Of a DNA stretch of 64,000 nt, positions 23,188 to 32,521 are shown one piece after another. A program made the translations under genes and the position numbers. This DNA is from Notospermus geniculatus (taxonomy: Eukaryota > Nemertea > Pilidiophora > Heteronemertea > Lineidae). Where the stretch lies: the NCBI GenBank assembly GCA_002633025.1, contig NMRB01000156.1, forward strand, positions 129,249 to 193,248. The letters run 5' to 3'. The first letter of the stretch is position 1, and each line of letters begins with the position of its first letter. Below the pieces are notes generated by a model, which was not told where the DNA came from, ran no database searches, and was given only the letters and a program-made list of their open reading frames with translations.

Positions 23188-24084
23188 ATGCGGTACACCA
23201 GTTTCTTCTTCCATAACGGAAACAAATTCATTATTATAATGCATCAGACAAAGTTCAGTGTTTTTCGCATAGACTTAGAGGCTGGCGAATTGGTTCTACA
23301 ACACTCCTTTAAAAGCGAACACTATCGAGTAATCGTCGGGGAGTACAAGAACTACTTTCTCGTGACGACCCAAAATAAAGCCAGGATTGACAACTTTGTA
23401 TTGCTTGCCATGAATGGAGTTGTTATTGGAGGAATAGTCTGGGTCAATGGAGCTTCCCCGATTGTAAATCATTGCAAGAGAATATCACTAAAGATTTACT
23501 TCGAACTTATCGGAGTTCGCCTGGCCGTTTATGTCGTCTGCTTTCGAAGCGACGATTATTACTCGGCAATCTGTATCGCCAGAGAACAAAGAAAGAATGG
23601 TAAACTGTATCTGCGACTGAGGACACTCAACATGTCTCTCAAAAAGGCCGGTCACAGGATTATTCTCCGATTTTGGACATTTCTTGAAGTTCCACGGGTA
23701 TTGTCACAAAATACGAAGCTTCTTTTTCGAAATGCTGTAAAAGATGATATAAAAACATTACTTCTATCGGCTGAGAGAACTCTAGTTCGCTATATCTTGG
23801 TTGATTACATCAATAAGAGGTTTATTTTTATTCTTCCGCATGAGAAAATGATTAATATTGGTTGGTTAAATTTAAAGGAGAATGGAAGTTACAATGTCAC
23901 GGATGAGGATATCTTAGACTTTGGTAGGCCTAGGCCTACCCGTTTAAACAGGACGAGTGATTTCTTTGTTCTGCATGGCCAAACTAAAGCTTATCTTGTT
24001 CAATATGAAACAAGCCCTGTATCAGGAAGAACGCGAAGATTGCTGAATTTAAGAATCTACTGGAAAAGATGTATGATGTGGTGA
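23188..24084 (+). CDS. Uncharacterised 298-residue protein, paralogue 1
   Basis: Single uninterrupted 298-codon frame beginning MRYTSFFFHNGNKFIIIMHQ and ending RIYWKRCMMW, TGA at 24082. I do not recognise the family. It is basic, without signal peptide or clear membrane span, and rich in alternating hydrophobic strands (KFIIIMHQTKFSVFRIDL, NYFLVTTQNKARI, RFIFILPHEKMINIGWLNL), which suggests beta-sheet and possibly propeller-like blades; that is inference. A conserved acceptor 54 bases upstream leaves the frame open, so translation could begin earlier. AATAAA lies at 24167, about 83 bases after the stop. The paralogue at 31218 has the same length, differing at about 35-40 residues and two compensating two-residue indels. 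It follows a PAN-like secreted protein gene in each unit. Confidence 0.7.
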   Translation: MRYTSFFFHNGNKFIIIMHQTKFSVFRIDLEAGELVLQHSFKSEHYRVIVGEYKNYFLVTTQNKARIDNFVLLAMNGVVIGGIVWVNGASPIVNHCKRISLKIYFELIGVRLAVYVVCFRSDDYYSAICIAREQRKNGKLYLRLRTLNMSLKKAGHRIILRFWTFLEVPRVLSQNTKLLFRNAVKDDIKTLLLSAERTLVRYILVDYINKRFIFILPHEKMINIGWLNLKENGSYNVTDEDILDFGRPRPTRLNRTSDFFVLHGQTKAYLVQYETSPVSGRTRRLLNLRIYWKRCMMW

Positions 24085-24166
24085 AGTCTGATATATTTGA
24101 AGGAACGATCACAGGAGACGCGGAACAAAGCCGAGTGATGGTAAATCCTCTCTGAATTGAAATCGA

Positions 24167-24172
24167 AATAAA
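24167..24172 (+). promoter_or_regulatory. Poly(A) signal of 298-residue gene, copy 1
   Basis: AATAAA in ATCGAAATAAACCCG, about 83 bases past the stop. Conserved in the paralogue. Confidence 0.6.
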
Positions 24173-24187
24173 CCCGTTTGCTGTTTA

Positions 24188-24428
24188 TAGGGAGCGGTTT
24201 ACACGAGGTTGCACCAAGTTGCAAGTTGCAGCAACTGCAACTTGTTGCAAACTACCTGGGACGGTCTACACACAGAAAAATCGATGCAATATCCAGCGTG
24301 ATCGAGTTGCAACAAGTTGCATGCCCGTTTACACAATATGCAACTTTTATGAAACTTTTTGGTCTCATCAGGTTTTTGCAACAAGTTGCATGAAGTTGCA
24401 TATGAAAAGTTGCATGTGTAAACGGGCC
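24188..24428. mobile_element. MITE family C copy 2, with TTTA duplication and an empty sister site
   Basis: Same ends and GCAACTTGTTGCA core as 4887-5290. It is flanked by TTTA at 24184-24187 and 24429-24432. The paralogous unit lacks it: the sequence around 32209-32220 runs straight through as GCTGTTTTAGCTGC. Insertion therefore follows the segmental duplication. Confidence 0.82.
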
Positions 24429-24672
24429 TTTAGCTGCAGCCCCTCTTAAAACCACAATGGAATATAAAGTCTACCGAGGACTAGTCGGTTCCTTCCACAC
24501 AGCGTCCGAGCATCCATGAGGTATAAAACCAGTGGTTCCAGTGCTCGCTCCCTTCGTCGTTTGCGCGCGTCGACAAAGAAAGCAAGCGCTATAGGCCTAA
24601 TAAATAATCTCGGATGCTAGACCTCGAAATTTAGGTGTACAGTATACATTTATAGGTGCACTGATTCTTTAA

Positions 24673-25752
24673 TGAAATGGCCAGGACCATTGTGCTCACC
24701 TCTGTGATAAGTCTCCATGGTTAAGTGTGACAACTGTGACTCTCATGGTCAATGTTGAGGATCAGCACAGATAAGATAAAGCTGAACACACCAAGAAGTA
24801 TTTTATACAATGAATACAAGTGGTATTTGAGAACAAACTGCTTTCCTGTCTAGGTCACAGATGTCAAAAATTAAATTTTTCAAGATGGCCACCTGGTGGC
24901 CACACGTGACGTTCATTGGGACTGAAATTTTAGCAGGATACATGCATAGATATTAAGACAACATTGAAACATCGTAACATTTACTACCGATGAGATATGG
25001 CCAAAGCCAATTTTTCAAGATGGCCGCCTGGCAGCCATGTTGAAGTCAAATTGAACCAAAATTTGGCACGTAAGTAGACGGTACCAAAACACATATTTAG
25101 GCACGGTTAAAGCATCCTAGCTAACACTATAATTTATGAGGTGTGGGCCGAAGTCCATTTTTCAAGAAGGCTCCCTGGCGGCCATATTTGAAGTCGAATC
25201 TCACTGAAATTTACCATATATTTATATGCTACCTAGATACATATTTTGACAACGTTAAAACATCCTACCTACTCCTATTTATATAATGTGTGTCAAAGTC
25301 CATTTTTCAAGATGGCTTCCTGGCGGCCATATTTGAAGTCCGATCGGGTTGAAATTTGGTGAATCACAACACTCTATGTCAAATAGCCATGAAATGTGCC
25401 ACCAAACAGTGAATTTCGAACTTTGACCTCTGTGACCTTGAAAAGTAGGTCAAAACAAAAACTCGGGATTTATGTGATGTAGTCTCATCAGAGGAACCCA
25501 CCATAAAAGTTTCGTGGTTCTAGCTAACAGCGTTCAGGAGATACGGCCGAAAGAAGGTTTTCACAAAGCGCCCCCTACAGGCCAGAGTGTACAAGCAGCG
25601 GCGCTAAGTTTCGGTCCATAGATAGTTTTTACCATAGGCTACCTGTACACCAAATTTCAAGTTTGTAACCCAAGCGGTTTAGAAACGTGCCACACATGTT
25701 AACGACGACGGACGACACACCATGAGAGAAGCTCACCTCACAGAGGTGAGCT
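24673..25752. mobile_element. AGCTCACC-type element with about 140-bp internal tandem repeats
   Basis: TGCTCACCTCTGTGA near the left end and CACAGAGGTGAGC at the right. Four internal repeats, each centred on TTCAAGATGGCCNCCTGGCG-like sequence, lie at about 24883, 25016, 25163 and 25307. Unit 2 lacks the element (continuous near 32450-32475). Related family pieces lie at 45945 and 61832. Confidence 0.72.
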
Positions 25753-26114
25753 AAAAATGATATTTGTCAATAGGTAAGCAGCATTGCACGGTCCTGAAAA
25801 ATCAATTACTGTAATAGGGAGGTTCAGTTCAGCGACTTATCACGGATCCCTGTACGTATACGGATCGAAATGTACACAAAATTTGTCCTCGCTGTACAGA
25901 ATTCTATCCGTATACGAACAGTTAGCCATGCACTATCGATTGTTCCTCATCAGCAGACAAGAGAGATGGCAGTGAATGAGTTAAAAAACAAAAGTGACAA
26001 TGAAAACTGATATTACGGTGTTTCTTTATCGACTGACGGCGATTAGAATGGTTACATTCTTTGGTATACACAGTGATCGATCCGATACCAAAGTATTGAT
26101 CTCCTCCCCATATA

Positions 26115-26305
26115 TGTGACCCGTCACAGCAAAATTAGGCGTATGTCGCTCTGAACTTGGCAGGTTGAGACCAATAATGTTTGTCAGTTTCAATATTGTC
26201 TCTCTATTGTGAAATCTGAAAGGATCTATTTCTTCCATTCTCTCCTGGTGTCATCTGTTAGTCCGTTGAGGCTCACCTTCTGAGCGACATGCGCCTAGTT
26301 TTGAA
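26115..26305. mobile_element. MITE family F copy 2
   Basis: TGTGACCCGTCACAGCAAAA left end, GTATGTCGCTC and GAGCGACATGCGCCTAGTTT inverted subtermini, and TTCCATTCTCTCCTGGTGTC inside, as in 9785-9981. It lies upstream of the second PAN gene and is absent from the corresponding part of the first unit. Confidence 0.7.
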
Positions 26306-26469
26306 CTCAGTATAGACATCCACAAAAAGAAAGTCTCGGAAACTGTGGCAGCATCATCTGAATGGGTTGCATAAGTTAACGAGGACGTTTCTTTGCTTTT
26401 TGCTTCAACAGAAGGACCGTACGCCAAGGATGATGTCAGCGATATCTTATCCAGAATTGTAAACTAGTG

Positions 26470-26811
26470 ATGGTGTTTGTCTTTGTATTTGTCTGTTCTA
26501 ACCTAATTGAGAGGACAGTTGCACAGAAGGTGTCCTTCTTCAAGCTCCGGCGGCTAAATGTAGCCATTCCTAAAAGACACGACGTGATCGCTGTGTCACC
26601 AATTCATTGCTGTACGATCTGTAATGAGGCGAGACAGTGCAGAACGACACGCTTTTACGCTACAAAAAATCAATTAAACTGCCGTTGGACCAATTTGGAG
26701 GATCGCCTTCTTGATATTTCAGCTAAAGAACCGTCGGGTCGCATTTACACACGCTGTGAGCCAAGACAGTCGGTAAAGGGACCAAGTAGGCCTTATTTAA
26801 AGCCGGTGTAA
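26470..26811 (+). CDS. Secreted PAN/apple-like protein, paralogue 2 (113 aa)
   Basis: Second copy of the protein at 17412, with the same leader and CCTICNEARQCRTTRFYATK core. Differences include Arg in place of the Cys in EDCLLD (here EDRLLD), Trp after NCR, and an in-frame three-base deletion near the C-terminus (KGPSRPYLKPV against KGPKNWPTLKPV). The length-preserving frame across the indel argues that the frame is translated to its stop. Loss of one cysteine may break a disulphide. ATG at 26470; same upstream context (CGAGGACGTTTCTTTGC, TTCAACAG) without the MITE seen in unit 1. Confidence 0.6.
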   Translation: MVFVFVFVCSNLIERTVAQKVSFFKLRRLNVAIPKRHDVIAVSPIHCCTICNEARQCRTTRFYATKNQLNCRWTNLEDRLLDISAKEPSGRIYTRCEPRQSVKGPSRPYLKPV

Positions 26812-27236
26812 CACCTATCGGCGTTTCTGTGTGTGAATGTCCCTCCTTACTGCCCTATTGAACAGTCACGGTCTCGCTCGCTGTTGTCACTCCGTTCCCA
26901 ATACAATGAAGGAAACACTGAAAAATGGGGAACATTGGCAGATGTTACACCGGGTTCACGCTGGCTCGTTGATAACCAACACTTGCGACCATTTCAGTGA
27001 ACCATCCGCAAACGACTGTCAGACGACCTGCGGAAGCGATTGAAGTCGCCGATTATTGTGGCGTCGCATCGGAATTGGGTTTTTTTTTGCTCGACTAGTT
27101 GCAAAGGTCGTCGGCCTTTGCGACCGAAAATTAAACATGTTCGAATTTTTGGTCTCTTGATGCGATCGAAATTCTTTGTCTCTGTTGGCCATTGAAACCG
27201 GTCAGTCAGATCGCCCAGTGCAACAATCGCACGAAA

Positions 27237-27675
27237 AATCTCAGGTGTGCGCCATGCCGCACACTGGAGCTATCTGCTGAGCAAAAAGTCATTCGAGACC
27301 ATTTGCTCAGCATATAGCTCGCGTGTGCGCGTATTTTCGGTGGGTTTTCTGCCTCGCGAGGCATATTTTCCATGAGTTTTCTACCTCGCGAGGCAGAAAA
27401 CTCACCGAAAAATACGCGCATACGCGAGCTATCTGCTGAGCAAACGGTCTCGAATGACTTTTTGCTCAGCAGATTAACCCTGCCGCACACTGGAGCTATC
27501 TGCTGAGCTAAAAGTCATTCGAGACTTTTTGCTGGCAGATAGCTCGCGTGTGCGCGTAATTTCGGTGATTTTTTTTTTTCCTCGCGAGGCAGTAAGCTCG
27601 CGTGTGCGTGTATTTTTCGGTGAGCTATCTGCTGAGCAAACGGTCTCGAATGACCTTTTGCTCAGCAGATAGCTC
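27237..27675. mobile_element. Two adjacent palindromic elements (GCTATCTGCTGAGCAAA)
   Basis: Two head-to-tail palindromes, about 27251-27478 and 27481-27675. Each is built from GCTATCTGCTGAGC, AGTCATTCGAGAC and CTCGCGAGGCAG with complements. Confidence 0.65.
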
Positions 27676-27679
27676 TTAA

Positions 27680-27925
27680 GCATGGCGCACACGAGCGACT
27701 AAAATGGGGGCGACTACCAATGCGACTACTAAGTCGCATGCGATAATTACCTTTGAGGTCGATCAGTGATGTCATCCGCGACATCACGTACTGATCTCCC
27801 AGTGAAGCATTTGTTGCAAACGAGTAAAAAAAACTAAAAAAACTAAAAATATGTTCAGTCGCTCCTGTAGTCGCAAGGCTAGTTGCCTAGAAAATCGCTC
27901 AAAAAATCGCTCGTGTGCGCCATGC
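27680..27925. mobile_element. TTAA-flanked MITE family D copy 2, inverted
   Basis: Same element as 5618-5867 in opposite orientation, bounded by TTAA at 27676-27679 and 27926-27929. It is directly abutted by other palindromic repeats on both sides. Confidence 0.85.
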
Positions 27926-28165
27926 TTAAAGGCCTGAACACACTGACGCGATTTGTCGCTTTGCAAAAATCGCCGCGATATTCCACTTCGACAAGACGCC
28001 GCGCGCCGAATTTGGTAACGTGTTCCCACTGAGGCGTGTAATCTCTGGCGATCTACATGTATCAAAATCACCTAATAACACGCAGCGATTAAACGCTTCA
28101 ATTGCTATTTTTGCAATCTGATTTTTGTCGCGCGCACGGCCAAGCACGAGAAATCGCTCTAATTT

Positions 28166-28735
28166 NNNNNNNNNNNNNNNNNNNNNNNNNNNNNNNNNNN
28201 NNNNNNNNNNNNNNNNNNNNNNNNNNNNNNNNNNNNNNNNNNNNNNNNNNNNNNNNNNNNNNNNNNNNNNNNNNNNNNNNNNNNNNNNNNNNNNNNNNNN
28301 NNNNNNNNNNNNNNNNNNNNNNNNNNNNNNNNNNNNNNNNNNNNNNNNNNNNNNNNNNNNNNNNNNNNNNNNNNNNNNNNNNNNNNNNNNNNNNNNNNNN
28401 NNNNNNNNNNNNNNNNNNNNNNNNNNNNNNNNNNNNNNNNNNNNNNNNNNNNNNNNNNNNNNNNNNNNNNNNNNNNNNNNNNNNNNNNNNNNNNNNNNNN
28501 NNNNNNNNNNNNNNNNNNNNNNNNNNNNNNNNNNNNNNNNNNNNNNNNNNNNNNNNNNNNNNNNNNNNNNNNNNNNNNNNNNNNNNNNNNNNNNNNNNNN
28601 NNNNNNNNNNNNNNNNNNNNNNNNNNNNNNNNNNNNNNNNNNNNNNNNNNNNNNNNNNNNNNNNNNNNNNNNNNNNNNNNNNNNNNNNNNNNNNNNNNNN
28701 NNNNNNNNNNNNNNNNNNNNNNNNNNNNNNNNNNN
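28166..28735. other. Assembly gap (570 N)
   Basis: Unbroken run of N within unit 2, entered from an AAATCGCTCTAATTT end on the left and followed by a run of C on the right. Predicted frames across it have no meaning. Confidence 0.99.
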
Positions 28736-28759
28736 CCCCCCCCCCCCCGGATTCGCGCC

Positions 28760-29776
28760 TGCACAGAAAAAAATAATTGTCTCAGTTTGAGATAAAAAAA
28801 GCATCTCCGAGCCTTGCCAATAATAGGAGATCACTTTTGTCTCAAAACGATATCATAATTTGTCTCTTTTATTGAGTAATTCCCTACTCAAAATGAGATA
28901 ATCTACCTGTCTCAATTTGAGAAAACCTTTTACTCAAATTGGAGCATGGAAGTATAACCCTTCTATGGTTGGAGATAGGGATTTGTCTCCAGTTGAGAGA
29001 TATTAGTCTCCTATTATTGGCAAGGCTCGGAGATGCTTTTTATCTCAAACTGAGAAGCCTCCTGCTGTAAGTTAGAATGAGTAGAGAAACACAGAAAAAT
29101 ACATATATGATGTCAATTTTGTATCTCCAATTACAAAACGAACATGCATTGTTAAAACAGTTTGAATTGCAGCTCCACCCCAGGCTAGATGCACTAGGCT
29201 ACATCTCTGACGGGGGAAGCCTAGACTCTGTTTCTCAACAGATGTCATTGTGTACATGCTCTATGTAGCCTACTGCACATGCATGTATCATGAATGCAGA
29301 AATTTGGAAAATGGTGGTAAACGGTAGTACTTCTGCACGTGCGTAATCAACATTCACATTCAGCTTGTCTCAAAATGAATTGGGAGGATCTACAGCTAAC
29401 ACACGGCATCTCGGATTAAGAACTAAACGTCTCAATGCCACTGCAGAAATCAATCTCATCTCAAATTGAGATCAACTTTTTTTCTGTGACTCAATACGAG
29501 ATGTCACTGCCTCCATTCAATGTCTCAAGCTGAGATAGGCATTACTCTACGAACCATTTTGAGATGGATTTTATCTCATAGTGAGATAATCTGTTGTACT
29601 CAATGAAGGAAAAGAATTGATTTTTATCTCAAAGTGATGCATACTGTGTCTCATAACATGCAATATATGAACACAGTTTCATGAGGAGAAAATGAACTCT
29701 CAGAATGAGACAAAACTGACTCTAAACCAGTACTAGACGATATACGTCTCAGTTCGAAACAATTATTTTTTCTGTG
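28760..29776. mobile_element. Element studded with TCTCA-TGAGA palindromes
   Basis: Ends CACAGAAAAAAATAATTG and its near complement (CAATTATTTTTTCTGTGTG). At least a dozen TCTCAnnnTGAGA-like motifs are spread through it, and a 50-bp-arm inverted repeat (28786-28840 and 29008-29056, GCATCTCCGAGCCTTGCCAA) occupies its left part. No coding frame of note. Superfamily not recognised. Confidence 0.65.
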
Positions 29777-30127
29777 TGTGACACTGTCTTGAAAACTAAT
29801 TGACACGTCTGTGCGTTGCAAGTTTTCGTGCGATTTTTAGGAGACCGCCCTTCCGACTGCAAGAGCGACTGGAGATTTGCAGAGACTTGTCGTCTAGTCT
29901 GCGGGAGATCGTTGGACCAAGTGACCAGTCACTGTGGTCGCCTGATTATTCGTATCTCGTCTCATTTCTGATCTCATCAAGAGACCAAAAATTCAACATG
30001 TTTAATTTTCGGTCGCAAACTATTCGACCGATAAAAAAACGATGAAACTTTCGTCCGCAAACAATTCCGATGCGACGCCACAATAGTCGGCGACTTCAGT
30101 CGCTCTCGGAGGTCGTCCATCATTTGT

Positions 30128-30354
30128 GCATGGCGCACACGAGCGATTTTTTGAGCGATTTTCTAGGCGACTAGCCTTGCGACTGAACATATTTTTAGCT
30201 TTTTTAGTTTTTTTTTCTCGTTTGCAACAAATGCTTCACTGGGCGATCAGTGATGTCGCGGATGACATCACTGATCGACCTCAAAGGTAATTATCGCATG
30301 CGACCTAGTAGTCACATTGGTAGTCGCCCCCATTTTAGTCGCTCGGCGCCATGC
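30128..30354. mobile_element. MITE family D copy 3, degenerate
   Basis: Same ends (GCATGGCGCACACGAGCGA at left) but with a shortened right terminus, an internal deletion after CTAGCCTTGCGACT, and no intact TTAA. Confidence 0.75.
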
Positions 30355-30533
30355 TTGAAAGATGGTCGCAAGTGTGCGACCTCGCACGCGATGGTTGCCT
30401 GCGACGTCGTGCTCGCCAGTCTCGTCGGTGGTTGCACTACATTTTGGTCTCAGGTGTGTGTGCTATGCTTTATAGTGTCAATTCAGGTGTAGCAGTAAAA
30501 AGTGTCCCCCTGTAAAAAGTGTCCACTTCTATT

Positions 30534-30800
30534 CACTCTTAGCCAAAAAGGTTCTTTAGGGGTTCTTTGTGCCTCACCAGAGGAACCCCAAGGTTCTATA
30601 TAGAACCTTCTGTAAAGAACCCGAAAGGGCTCCATACAGAACCTTTCTGTCGCCAAAGAACCCATAAAGGTTCCAGTTAGAACCCTTTTCTGAGGGAAAG
30701 GTTCTATCTGGAACCTCTAAAGGTTCTTAAACAACCCCAGGGTTCTTAAATTAGATGGTTCTCCTGGTGTGGCACCAAAGAACCTTTTCGGCTAAGAGTG
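30534..30800. mobile_element. AGGTTCT-rich MITE with CACTCTTAGCC ends, filled site
   Basis: Perfect-looking outer ends CACTCTTAGCCAAAAAGGTT and its near complement (GGCTAAGAGTG). The interior repeats AGGTTCT and AGAACC. The paralogous flank at 20990-21010 and 22660-22680 is uninterrupted (TCTATTGTTCAATAACGG), and TT is duplicated at the insertion. Confidence 0.82.
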
Positions 30801-31001
30801 TTGTTTAATGACGGAATAAGCGGCATGGGTAGAAACCAATCGCCAGAGATTAGAATGTAACAATAGGATCTTTTGTTCCCAGGACAGTTTTTCCTAGGAC
30901 ATTCTTTCCCTTCACACCCTGGCTAATTCCCTCAGTCAACTGTAGGTGAACACTGGCAAACGGAGAGCAGAACGACATTTTATTGTTGTAAATCTTTCAA
31001 G

Positions 31002-31163
31002 GTGAGTGAAGGGCTCCAAAACAGTGTCACTGGGGGGGGGGCTTGGCCCCACTTCGCTCCCCCAGAGTTTGTCGGAGATTCTCGGCCACGGCCCACCGGG
31101 GTAGGCCTAGTAAGCGCAGCCATGTAACCAGTTTATGGCCACACTCAACGTAACCCTTTTCAG
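31002..31163 (+). other. Predicted 5' intron of the 298-residue gene, copy 2
   Basis: Donor CAAG/GTGAGT and acceptor TTTTCAG in the same positions relative to the coding frame as in copy 1. The intron body has diverged more than the ends. Confidence 0.6.
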
Positions 31164-31217
31164 AAGACGAGGAAATTTTCGTATGCGATACACCAGGTTA
31201 TAATACTTTCGCTTCCG

Positions 31218-32114
31218 ATGCGGTACACCAGTTTCTTCTTCCATAACGGAAACAAATTCATTATCACAATGCATCAGACAAAGTTCAGTGTTTTTCGCAT
31301 AGACTTAGAAGCTGGTGAATTGGTTCTACAGTACTCCTTTAGGCCCAAAACCGGCCATTATCGAATAATCGTTGGGGAGTACAAGAACTACTTTCTCGTG
31401 ACGACCCAAAATAAAGCCAGGATTGACAACTTTGTATTGCTTGCCATGAATGGAGTGGATTCTGGAGGAATAGTCTGGGTCAATGGTGCTCCCCCGATGG
31501 TAAATTATTGCAAGAGAATATCACTAAAGCTTTACTTCGAACTTATCGGCGTTCAAATGGCAGTATACGTGATCTGCTTTCGAAGCGATGATAATTACTC
31601 GGCACTCAGTGTTGCCACAGAACAGAAAATGAATGGTAAACTGTATTTGAGACTAAGGACCATCAACATGTCTCAAAAAAAGGCTGGTCACAGGATTGTT
31701 CTCCGGCGTTGGATGTTTCTTCACGTTCCACGGGTATTGTCAGAGAATACGGAGCTTCTTTTTCGAAATGCTTTAAAAGATGATTTAAAAACATTACTTC
31801 TATCGGCTGAGAGAACTCTAGTTCGCTATATCTTGGTTGATTACATCAATGAGAGGTTTATTTTTATTCTTCCGCATGAGAAAATGATTAATATTGGTTG
31901 GTTAAATTTGAAGGAGAATGAAAGTTACAATGTCACGGATGAGGATGTCTTAGACTTTGGTAGGCCTACCCGTTTAAACAGGACGAGTGATTTCTTTGTT
32001 CTGCATGGCCAAACTAAAGCTTATCTTGTTCAATATGAAACAAGCCCTGTGTCAGGAAGAACGCGAAGATTGCTGAATTTAAGAATCTACTGGAAAAGAT
32101 GTATGATATGGTGA
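31218..32114 (+). CDS. Uncharacterised 298-residue protein, paralogue 2
   Basis: Second copy of the protein at 23188, open from MRYTSFFFHNGNKFIITMHQ to RIYWKRCMIW with TGA. The N-terminal third and the last third are almost identical to copy 1, but residues of about 80-190 carry most substitutions (for example SDDNYSALSVATEQKM against SDDYYSAICIAREQRK). Two extra residues after FRP are balanced by loss of a duplicated RP near the C-terminus, where copy 1 has a repeated AGGCCT. The conserved 5' intron (31002-31163) and AATAAA at 32196 are present. The intact frame in both copies argues for selection, although recent conversion could also keep them alike. Confidence 0.7.
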   Translation: MRYTSFFFHNGNKFIITMHQTKFSVFRIDLEAGELVLQYSFRPKTGHYRIIVGEYKNYFLVTTQNKARIDNFVLLAMNGVDSGGIVWVNGAPPMVNYCKRISLKLYFELIGVQMAVYVICFRSDDNYSALSVATEQKMNGKLYLRLRTINMSQKKAGHRIVLRRWMFLHVPRVLSENTELLFRNALKDDLKTLLLSAERTLVRYILVDYINERFIFILPHEKMINIGWLNLKENESYNVTDEDVLDFGRPTRLNRTSDFFVLHGQTKAYLVQYETSPVSGRTRRLLNLRIYWKRCMIW

Positions 32115-32195
32115 AGTCTGATATATTTGAAGGAACGATCACAGGAGACGCGGGACAAAGCCTAGTGATGGTAAATATTCTCTGAATTGAATCGA

Positions 32196-32201
32196 AATAA
32201 A
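32196..32201 (+). promoter_or_regulatory. Poly(A) signal of 298-residue gene, copy 2
   Basis: AATAAA in the same context and distance from the stop as in copy 1. Confidence 0.6.
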
Positions 32202-32521
32202 CCCGTCTGCTGTTTTAGCTGCAGCCCCTCTTAAAACCACAATGGAATATAAAGCCTACCGAGGACTAGTCGGTTCCTTCCACACAGCATCCATGAGGTA
32301 TAAAACCAGTGGTTCCAGTGCTCGCTCCCTTCGCCGTTTGCGCGCGTCGACAAAGAAAGCAAGCGCTATAGGCCTAATAAATAATCTCGGATGCTAGACC
32401 TCGAAATTTAGGTGTACAGTATGCATTTATACATGTAGGTGCACTGATCCTTTAAAAATGAAGGGCATATTTGTCAATAGGTAAGCAGCATTGCACGGTC
32501 CTGAAAAATCAATTACTGTAA

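Larger units (their letters stand above)
16480..25759. repeat. Tandem segmental duplication, unit 1
   Basis: First copy of a cassette carrying a PAN-like gene (17412) and the 298-residue gene (23188). Its start matches the regions at 25935 and 33735 (shared GATCGATCCGATACC and TATTGATCTCCT). It is longer than unit 2 because of inserted MITEs, an internal 2.6-kb duplication (18829-23043) and the element at 24673-25752. Confidence 0.75.
25760..32465. repeat. Tandem segmental duplication, unit 2
   Basis: Second copy of the PAN plus 298-residue cassette. It starts at TTTGTCAATAGGTAAGCAGC, which recurs at 32466. It contains the assembly gap 28166-28735, so its true length is unknown. Confidence 0.75.

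Noticed and set aside
27926-28834. Long frames of 200-300 codons on both strands
   Set aside because: They run through the N gap; only the flanking bases are real sequence.
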